Assembly: GCA_030631445.1 (NCBI GenBank)
Contig: DAOVLD010000063.1
Span: 1-8,127 of the forward strand
DNA length: 8,127 nucleotides
Source: Bacteroidota bacterium
GTDB taxonomy: Bacteria > Bacteroidota > Bacteroidia > Bacteroidales > VadinHA17
Direction: 5' to 3'
The position numbers and the translations under genes are program-made. The notes beneath the pieces are model-generated. The model was not told where the DNA came from and ran no database searches. It was given only the letters and a program-made list of their open reading frames with translations. This document shows, one piece after another, positions 1 through 4,153 of the stretch. Each line of letters opens with the position of its first letter. Position 1 is the stretch's first letter.

Positions 1-42
1 CCGACTGATTAGTTACAAATAAAGATATATTCGATTAAGCTT

Positions 43-1320
43 ATGGAAATAGTATTCTTATTAATCGGTTTATTTCTCGGAGCAGGTATTATCTGGCTGC
101 TACTGCATTTTAGATATGATGCAAAAAGAACATCATCAGACGAAAAACTTATATACCTGGAAAAGGAACTGGAAACAAATCGAACAGATATAGCCCGGAA
201 AGAAAATCAAATAATTGATTTAAACCGGAACCTGTCAGGAAAAGAAGCTGACCTCAAAAATATCAGTGAACGTTTACTAGAACAAAAAAGTGAATTGGAG
301 AAGATACAGGATAAGTTCAGGTTGGAATTTAAGAATCTTGCTAATGAAATTCTGGAGGAGAAAACTAAAAAATTTACTGAACAGAACAAGAGTAACCTGT
401 CCAATCTGCTTGGTCCTTTAAAAGAAAAGATCACAGATTTTGAAAAGAAAGTTGACCAGTCGAATAAGGAGAGTATTGACCGGAATGCTGCTTTGCGCCA
501 GCAAATTACTAGTTTGAAGGAATTGAACCTGAAAATGACTACAGATGCAGAAAACCTTACAAAAGCTTTGAAAGGCGAATCTAAAACAATGGGGAACTGG
601 GGTGAATTTATTCTTGAAAGTATATTGGAAAAATCAGGTCTAGTAAAAGGACGTGAATATGAGATACAGGAATCTGTCAAATCTGAAGAAGGAAGTCAAA
701 TGCGACCTGATATTGTTGTTAAATTACCTGAAAAGAAGAATATTATCATCGATTCAAAAGTATCATTGGTTGACTATGAGAGATATGTGAATACTGATGA
801 TAAAGAAAAAGAGGAACATTATCTTAAAATGCATGTTGCTTCACTGCGGAGGCATATAAAGTCGCTAAGCGTAAAAAACTATCAGAGTCTCTATGATATT
901 ACAGGTCTTGACTTTGTATTATTATTTATGCCGATAGAGCCGGCTTTTGGACTTGCTGTTCAGGCTGACGAAAAACTTTTTTTGGATGCATATGAAATGA
1001 ATATTGTTATTGTAAGCCCTACAACTTTGATTGCAACTCTAAGAACCATTGCCAGTATCTGGCGTCAGGAGTTTCAGAACAGGAACGCGCAGGAAATTGC
1101 CAGGCAGGGCGGAGCTTTGTATGATAAATTTGTCGGGTTTTTGAATGACCTTGTGGAAATTGGTAAAAAACTGGATGATACACAGAAAGCCTATAAAGCT
1201 TCAATGAATAAGCTGTCTGATGGAAAAGGTAATTTGATTAAGAAAGCACAGGATATTAAAGAACTTGGAGCAAGTACCAGTAAAAACCTGCCTCAGAATC
1301 TACTTAACCAGGTAAAGTGA
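43..1320 (+). CDS. rmuC: RmuC-family protein (DNA recombination protein RmuC homologue), membrane-anchored
   Basis: The 425-aa product has the RmuC layout. An N-terminal hydrophobic segment (about residues 3-22) should anchor it in the inner membrane. A long charged coiled coil follows (about 30-180), then the conserved RmuC domain (about 180-370). Visible motifs are GNWGE (184-188), RPD (221-223) followed by a beta strand and DSK (237-239), MPIEPAF (296-302) and SPTTLIATLRTI (325-336). The E188/D223/D237-x-K239 pattern fits the PD-(D/E)xK-like nuclease fold proposed for this family. In E. coli, RmuC limits inversions at short inverted repeats, but its biochemical activity is poorly defined. 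The length is close to the E. coli protein (about 475 aa). The ATG at 43 is chosen because it starts directly before the membrane helix; no strong ribosome binding site is visible in the 42 upstream bases. The gene stands alone and converges on the minus-strand ORF at 1460-1678. The family call is firm; the physiological role is inferred. Confidence 0.93.
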   Translation: MEIVFLLIGLFLGAGIIWLLLHFRYDAKRTSSDEKLIYLEKELETNRTDIARKENQIIDLNRNLSGKEADLKNISERLLEQKSELEKIQDKFRLEFKNLANEILEEKTKKFTEQNKSNLSNLLGPLKEKITDFEKKVDQSNKESIDRNAALRQQITSLKELNLKMTTDAENLTKALKGESKTMGNWGEFILESILEKSGLVKGREYEIQESVKSEEGSQMRPDIVVKLPEKKNIIIDSKVSLVDYERYVNTDDKEKEEHYLKMHVASLRRHIKSLSVKNYQSLYDITGLDFVLLFMPIEPAFGLAVQADEKLFLDAYEMNIVIVSPTTLIATLRTIASIWRQEFQNRNAQEIARQGGALYDKFVGFLNDLVEIGKKLDDTQKAYKASMNKLSDGKGNLIKKAQDIKELGASTSKNLPQNLLNQVK

Positions 1321-1335
1321 AGGAAGAAAAAAATA

Positions 1336-1395
1336 GTTGAAAGTTGAAAGTTTGTAAAGTTGAAAGTGAAGAAAAAAGAGTTGAAAGTTTGTAAG
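1336..1395. repeat. Degenerate GTTGAAA heptad repeat tract after rmuC
   Basis: The 9-mer GTTGAAAGT occurs at 1336, 1343, 1359 and 1380, the first two overlapping in 7-bp register. A 15-bp direct repeat, GTTGAAAGTTTGTAA, lies at 1343-1357 and 1380-1394. The tract begins 16 bases after the rmuC stop. It is roughly complementary to the AACTTTAT tract at 1413-1452, so RNA from this convergent intergenic region could form a long imperfect hairpin. It may therefore help transcription end in both directions, but there is no clean GC-rich stem with a T-run. The repeat is seen directly; any function is inference. Confidence 0.8.
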
Positions 1396-1412
1396 GTTCA
1401 ATGGTTACTTTT

Positions 1413-1452
1413 AACTTTATAACTTTATAACTTTATAACTTTATAACTTTAT
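1413..1452. repeat. Tandem array of five perfect 8-bp AACTTTAT units
   Basis: Five uninterrupted copies of AACTTTAT run from 1413 to 1452 and end 7 bases before the stop codon of the minus-strand ORF at 1460. The reverse complement (ATAAAGTT) resembles the GTTGAAA/GTAAAGTT units at 1336-1395, so the two tracts form an imperfect inverted arrangement between the convergent genes. A perfect short-unit array of this kind is prone to copy-number change by strand slippage. It lies outside both coding regions, so such change would not shift a reading frame. Confidence 0.9.
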
Positions 1453-1459
1453 TACTGTA

Positions 1460-1678
1460 TTAATATTTAATGAAATATCCTTTAAGTGGATCAAAGCGCT
1501 GCAGACCGGTATTAATTTCTGTTTTTGAAAAAGCAGATTGATCTTCATCTAAGTTTTTTGAGTCTGATTGATTAGCAAGTACCAGGTTTGCAAAACAGGT
1601 AACACTTATCAGAAAAAATACCAGCAACATTCCTAATGGCTTCGGAAAACTATTTTTTTCAATTATTTGTGCTTTCAT
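1460..1678 (-). CDS. Small hypothetical exported protein (72 aa) with signal peptide
   Basis: This is a short ORF that I do not recognise. Its N-terminus looks like a Sec signal peptide: a Lys-containing n-region (MKAQIIEKNSFPK), a hydrophobic core at about residues 15-34 (LGMLLVFFLISV and onward), and possible signal peptidase I sites after CFA (30) or VLA (35). The mature part would be only about 37-42 residues, acidic and polar first (NQSDSKNLDEDQS) and ending aromatic (GYFIKY). Cys28 lies inside the hydrophobic stretch (SVTC), which is a poor lipobox, so a lipoprotein is less likely. There is no clear ribosome binding site upstream of 1678 and no recognised domain. The gene is isolated: it converges with rmuC and lies about 400 bases downstream of rsmI on the same strand. 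The signal-peptide-like composition is the main reason to keep it. It could be a genuine small exported protein, the remnant of a longer gene, or a chance ORF. Confidence 0.5.
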   Translation of the reverse strand: MKAQIIEKNSFPKPLGMLLVFFLISVTCFANLVLANQSDSKNLDEDQSAFSKTEINTGLQRFDPLKGYFIKY

Positions 1679-1814
1679 GGTTCAAACTTCGATCTTTCGT
1701 TTATGTCAGGTCAAATTTTTTAAATAATGGAACATATATTATGCCAAAAGCTATATATAGCATTAAATCAATAAGATATAGGAAAATTAAGAAATCATAA
1801 AGTATGTTAAAATT

Positions 1815-1849
1815 GACCGTTTTCGTAACATTAGTGTTCGTAAGCGGAC
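1815..1849. repeat. Imperfect 35-bp inverted repeat with internal TTCGTAA direct repeats
   Basis: The segment starts GACCG and ends CGGAC. Compared with its own reverse complement, 10 of 17 arm positions match, with a seemingly free centre. Inside it, TTCGTAA occurs twice (1822-1828 and 1837-1843), 15 bp apart start to start. Its CG-containing words stand out in otherwise AT-rich non-coding DNA. It could be a regulator binding site for the ORF at 1460-1678, a decayed mobile or repeat element, or chance. No regulator is encoded nearby. Confidence 0.35.
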
Positions 1850-1890
1850 ATAAAGAATATCGCAGGGATATTTGCTAAAAGAAACCCAAA

Positions 1891-1938
1891 ATGATTGAAT
1901 GCTTAAATGAGCGAATGCTTAAATGCTTAGATGATTAA
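1891..1938. repeat. Six in-register 8-bp units, consensus ATGCTTAA
   Basis: Six consecutive 8-bp units keep perfect register without insertions: ATGATTGA, ATGCTTAA, ATGAGCGA, ATGCTTAA, ATGCTTAG and ATGATTAA. The first three bases (ATG) are invariant, while the other positions vary, giving a consensus near ATGMTTRA. The array lies in non-coding DNA and no open frame continues through it. It differs in unit sequence from the arrays at 1413-1452 and 1977-2004 but has a similar size and setting. The variation among units suggests an older or variant-rich array rather than a fresh slippage product. Confidence 0.8.
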
Positions 1939-1976
1939 ATTTTACTATATCTAATTTTTAAGGTTAATCTGTATTT

Positions 1977-2004
1977 TGCCAACTGCCAACTGCCAACTGC
2001 CGAT
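1977..2004. repeat. 7-bp tandem array TGCCAAC, three perfect copies plus one degenerate
   Basis: TGCCAAC is repeated at 1977-1983, 1984-1990 and 1991-1997, followed by TGCCGAT at 1998-2004. It is richer in G and C than its surroundings and lies in the rsmI 3' flank. It is too short and has no spacers, so it is not a CRISPR array. The function is unknown. Confidence 0.85.
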
Positions 2005-2042
2005 TTATTAATATCATATAGTATAGCCATATTGCACTGGTT

Positions 2043-2061
2043 AATAACAGCTTATGTTATT
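2043..2061 (-). terminator. Small hairpin downstream of rsmI, weak terminator candidate
   Basis: AATAACA (2043-2049), a 5-base loop (GCTTA) and TGTTATT (2055-2061) form a perfect 7-bp inverted repeat, 24 bases after the rsmI stop on the minus strand. The stem is AT-rich and no T-run follows it in the minus-strand transcript, so it would be a weak intrinsic terminator at best. It may instead protect the 3' end of the mRNA. Confidence 0.3.
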
Positions 2062-2084
2062 GGTGAATGTTCCTGTTTTGTGAA

Positions 2085-2756
2085 TTATTTTTTTCCTTCA
2101 ATAACTATAACAATTTCGCCTTTGATTGTTTTGTTGATATAATAATCATACAATTCTGAAAGGGTTCCACGAACAGTTTCTTCGTGAATTTTAGTTAGCT
2201 CTCTCGAAACAGAAGCTTTTCTTCCCGATCCGAAGTTTTCAATAAGTTGCCCAAGGGTTTTTATCAGACGAAAAGGTGATTCATATAGAACAATGGTTCT
2301 TTCTTCATCAGCAAGAACTTTTAATTTCTTACTGCGTCCCTTCTTTTGTGGAAGAAAACCTTCGAAACAGAACCTGTCTGATGGTAAACCCGAATTAACC
2401 AGAGCGGGTATAAATGCAGTTGGACCGGGCAGGGTTTCAACGGGAATACTCTTGCTTATACATTCTCTGACAAGGAGGAACCCGGGATCAGAAATTGAAG
2501 GTGTTCCTGCATCCGTAACAAGGGCAAAAGTCTCACCCTTTTCAATCCTTTTTGAAATTTGCTTAATAGTTTTGTGTTCGTTGAATTTATGATGCGCCTC
2601 AAGCTTCTTTTGAATGTTATAATGTTTAAGGAGAATAATTGTTTTCCTGGTATCTTCAGCAAGTATAATATCTGCCTTTTTAAGTACTTCAATCGCCCGG
2701 AGAGTTATATCTTCAAGATTGCCGATAGGAGTAGGAACAAGATATAATTTATTCAT
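2085..2756 (-). CDS. rsmI: 16S rRNA (cytidine(1402)-2'-O)-methyltransferase RsmI
   Basis: The 223-aa product is a tetrapyrrole-methylase-fold, SAM-dependent enzyme that 2'-O-methylates C1402 in the decoding centre of 16S rRNA. Family motifs appear in order: YLVPTPIGNLEDITLRA (5-21), AEDTRKT (33-39), HHKFNEH (55-61), VTDAGTPSISDPG (80-92), LPGPTAFIPALVNSGLP (109-125), FEGFLPQKKGR (131-141), ESPFR (159-163) and RELTKIHEE (185-193). It is shorter than the E. coli protein (286 aa) because it ends soon after the core domain, at GEIVIVIEGKK. The frame stays open upstream to an ATG at 2840, but the ATG at 2756 is chosen. It gives the canonical N-terminus MNKLYLVPTPIGN, has AGGG a few bases upstream, and overlaps the preceding gene's stop by 8 bases (ATGAATAA), suggesting translational coupling. 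The 28 extra upstream codons would only be an out-of-frame reading of that neighbour. Confidence 0.95.
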   Translation of the reverse strand: MNKLYLVPTPIGNLEDITLRAIEVLKKADIILAEDTRKTIILLKHYNIQKKLEAHHKFNEHKTIKQISKRIEKGETFALVTDAGTPSISDPGFLLVRECISKSIPVETLPGPTAFIPALVNSGLPSDRFCFEGFLPQKKGRSKKLKVLADEERTIVLYESPFRLIKTLGQLIENFGSGRKASVSRELTKIHEETVRGTLSELYDYYINKTIKGEIVIVIEGKK

Positions 2757-3444
2757 TTTCCCTGATAATAAGTTTTCTACGGGTAAGATCAAGGAGTTTT
2801 TGAACCTGGGAATCATCCATATTCCAGTTGAACTTATCACTCAGATAACTGTAAGCTTCATTAAAATTGGAAGCGTTGTTTAAAATATTTATTGTTTCAG
2901 TGAATTTGTCAGGATCATTGTTGAAAAGTTCCCGGATAAATGAAAATTTTTCGTTTAGTCCCATAGCGGCTCCAATATCCGAAATGGGTTGCGATTTAAG
3001 CTTGGATGACAAGTCCTTTGAAGATACTTGCTGCCTGAGGGATTCATTTCTGAAGCTTTGTCCGTTTTGCAAACGATCAGCAACAATTTCAGTTATGCCA
3101 TTTTTTTGTCCCCCTGGCTTAATCTGCGACTTTTCTGCAAGCTTTTTACCGGATTCTTTTGTTAAAACAGGACTTGTTTCAGAAATATTTTTATCAGTAG
3201 CTAAAGAGTTTTCTTCCAGTTCAAATGCATTTATACTTCCGGGCTTATCATCCGGTGGTGTAGTTTTTTCTACTGGTCTTTTTTCAATTAAGCTCTGAAG
3301 TGAATCGTATAATTTCCTTACTTTTTCCAGGGTCAGATCAATCTCCACACGAGGGAGAGATGAACGATTCTTAAAATTTGTTACTGATTTTTTAATATCT
3401 TGTATATCTTTATTAATCGTTTCAATAAGTAATTCAAAATTCAT
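2749..3444 (-). CDS. Conserved-looking Bacteroidetes protein of unknown function, upstream of rsmI
   Basis: The 231-aa product has no catalytic motif I can name. Three parts are visible. The N-terminal helical region (1-55) includes PRVEIDLTLEKVRKLYDSLQ (31-50). The middle (about 56-155) is a polar, low-complexity linker rich in K, S, E and P, probably disordered. A compact C-terminal domain (about 156-228) has the pattern GLNEKFSFIRELFNNDPDKF (162-181), then further helices with aromatic residues (YSYLSDKFNWNMDD). I recall similar two-ended proteins, with an acidic E-I-D-L helix at the front and an (I/L)N-(D/E)-(K/R)F-x-F-I-x-ELF motif at the back, as common hypothetical proteins in Bacteroidetes; that is memory, not a search. 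There is no signal peptide or membrane helix, so it is probably cytoplasmic. It is co-transcribed with rsmI (8-base overlap) and divergent from tdk. The ATG at 3444 lies about 45 bases from the palindromic promoter box. The gene is convincing; the function is unknown. Confidence 0.85.
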   Translation of the reverse strand: MNFELLIETINKDIQDIKKSVTNFKNRSSLPRVEIDLTLEKVRKLYDSLQSLIEKRPVEKTTPPDDKPGSINAFELEENSLATDKNISETSPVLTKESGKKLAEKSQIKPGGQKNGITEIVADRLQNGQSFRNESLRQQVSSKDLSSKLKSQPISDIGAAMGLNEKFSFIRELFNNDPDKFTETINILNNASNFNEAYSYLSDKFNWNMDDSQVQKLLDLTRRKLIIRENE

Positions 3445-3458
3445 AATCTCATTGTTTA

Positions 3459-3489
3459 ATTGATTCCACTCACATTTTACTTACTTTTG
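3459..3489 (+). promoter_or_regulatory. Plus-strand promoter for tdk: ATTG, 19 bp, TACTTTTG
   Basis: ATTG at 3459-3462 (near the -33 consensus TTTG) is separated by 19 bp from TACTTTTG at 3482-3489, an exact match to the Bacteroidetes -7 consensus TAnnTTTG. Spacing and distance to the tdk ATG (33 bases from the end of the -7 box) fit the housekeeping sigma factor of this phylum. The transcription start itself is inferred. Confidence 0.7.
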
Positions 3490-3498
3490 CAAAAGTAA
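3481..3498. repeat. Perfect 18-bp palindrome spanning both divergent -7 boxes
   Basis: TTACTTTTGCAAAAGTAA equals its own reverse complement over all 18 bases. Symmetry ends at the next base pair (C at 3480 against T at 3499). Each half carries a TAnnTTTG box, so the two divergent promoters overlap on one symmetric element. It may be a compact two-way core promoter or also a binding site for a dimeric regulator. The symmetry is seen directly; the role is inference. Confidence 0.85.
3490..3497 (-). promoter_or_regulatory. Minus-strand -7 box (TACTTTTG) for the 2749-3444/rsmI operon
   Basis: Read on the minus strand, the sequence is TACTTTTG, an exact match to the Bacteroidetes -7 consensus TAnnTTTG. 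It lies about 45 bases before the ATG at 3444. No good TTTG-like -33 element is present at the usual distance (around 3517-3524), so this side looks weaker than the tdk side. It shares its central bases with the opposing plus-strand box. Confidence 0.55.
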
Positions 3499-3522
3499 TG
3501 ATTATTATCCAGAAACTGTTAC

Positions 3523-4113
3523 ATGATGTTTCTTGAAAATTCTATAAATAAAACCGGACGATCAGGTTGGATTGAGGTTATTACCGGAAGTATGTTTTCA
3601 GGTAAGACTGAAGAACTCATCAGGAGGTTAAAACGAGCTAATTTTGCTAATCTTAAAGTAGAGATATTCAAACCTGTTATTGATACCCGGTATTCTGAGA
3701 GTAAGGTGGTTTCTCATGATTCAAATTCAATCGTTTCAACTCAGGTAGAGTCTGCTTCGAATATATCATTGATGGCTAATAATGTTGACGTAGTTGGAAT
3801 TGATGAAGCACAGTTTTTTGATAATGGATTGGTGGAGGTTTGTAATAGGTTGGCAGATAGTGGCATAAGAGTAATTGTTGCCGGTCTTGACATGGATTTT
3901 AAAGGAAATCCTTTTGGTCCGGTCCCTGCCTTGATCTCAATTGCTGAATATGTGACAAAAGTTCATGCTATTTGTATGAGATGCGGCAACCTTGCACATT
4001 ATTCCTATCGAAAATCCGATACTGATAAAATTGTTCTGCTTGGTGAAAAAGATATTTATGAAGCACTTTGCAGGAACTGTTACAATCGTGCCATGAAAAA
4101 AAATAAAAAATAA
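3523..4113 (+). CDS. tdk: Thymidine kinase (type II, TK1-like)
   Basis: The 196-aa product phosphorylates thymidine to dTMP with ATP in the salvage pathway. It shows the full type II thymidine kinase pattern: P-loop [12 protein letters not shown] (21-32), Walker B with the catalytic acid in GIDEAQFFD (92-100), the lid region [14 protein letters not shown] (120-133), and a structural zinc site from C151/C154 (CMRC) and C183/C186 (CRNC). The length is close to E. coli Tdk (205 aa), and it ends in a basic tail (MKKNKK). Two adjacent ATG codons (3523 and 3526) could start translation; the first is used here and the choice changes one residue. No Shine-Dalgarno is visible. The gene is driven by the promoter ending at 3489, diverges from the 2749-3444/rsmI operon, and is followed 40 bases later by murF-alr, so the two may share a transcript. 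Confidence 0.97.
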   Translation: MMFLENSINKTGRSGWIEVITGSMFSGKTEELIRRLKRANFANLKVEIFKPVIDTRYSESKVVSHDSNSIVSTQVESASNISLMANNVDVVGIDEAQFFDNGLVEVCNRLADSGIRVIVAGLDMDFKGNPFGPVPALISIAEYVTKVHAICMRCGNLAHYSYRKSDTDKIVLLGEKDIYEALCRNCYNRAMKKNKK

Positions 4114-4114
4114 G

Positions 4115-4136
4115 AACAGAATATTTTAATTCTGTT
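4115..4136 (+). terminator. Hairpin between tdk and murF-alr, weak terminator or attenuator candidate
   Basis: AACAGAAT (4115-4122), a 6-base loop (ATTTTA) and ATTCTGTT (4129-4136) form a perfect 8-bp inverted repeat starting one base after the tdk stop codon. Only a short T-tract (TTT, 4135-4137) follows and the stem is AT-rich, so termination would be partial. It lies 17 bases before the murF-alr ATG. It may lower readthrough from tdk, stabilise the tdk 3' end, or affect access to the murF-alr start. Confidence 0.45.
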
Positions 4137-4153
4137 TGTGATGAAAAGTTGAT

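Larger units (their letters stand above)
1679..2084. other. 406-bp non-coding stretch between the small ORF and rsmI
   Basis: I found no convincing gene in this AT-rich stretch on either strand. It contains an imperfect inverted repeat (1815-1849), an 8-bp unit tandem array (1891-1938), a 7-bp unit tandem array (1977-2004) and a small hairpin (2043-2061); each is listed separately. The right part is the 3' flank of rsmI and the left part the 5' flank of the minus-strand ORF at 1460-1678. I could not find a clean TAnnTTTG promoter for that ORF. No tRNA cloverleaf or riboswitch-like structure was apparent by eye. Confidence 0.6.

Noticed and set aside
207..680. 157-codon minus-strand ORF inside rmuC
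   Set aside because: It is the antisense shadow of the rmuC coiled-coil region; its composition (Ser, Phe, Arg-rich) is what reversed Lys/Glu-rich codons give. The same holds for the antisense frame at 1019-1204.
1804..1878. 24-codon plus-strand ORF (MLKLTVFVTLVFVSG...) in the intergenic region
   Set aside because: It is far too short, has no ribosome binding site, and overlaps the imperfect inverted repeat. The hydrophobic look is expected from AT-rich DNA.
1891..2004. Possible CRISPR array
   Set aside because: Repeat units are only 7-8 bp and directly abut, with no spacers and no cas genes in the window.
2757..2840. Upstream in-frame extension of rsmI to an ATG at 2840 (28 extra residues)
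   Set aside because: The extra residues overlap the coding region of the preceding gene, do not resemble RsmI N-termini, and the ATG at 2756 gives the canonical start with overlap coupling and an AGGG upstream.
2867..3298. 143-codon plus-strand ORF opposite the 2749-3444 gene
   Set aside because: It is a shadow of the low-complexity linker. The minus-strand frame has the promoter, the coupled stop/start with rsmI and family-like ends.
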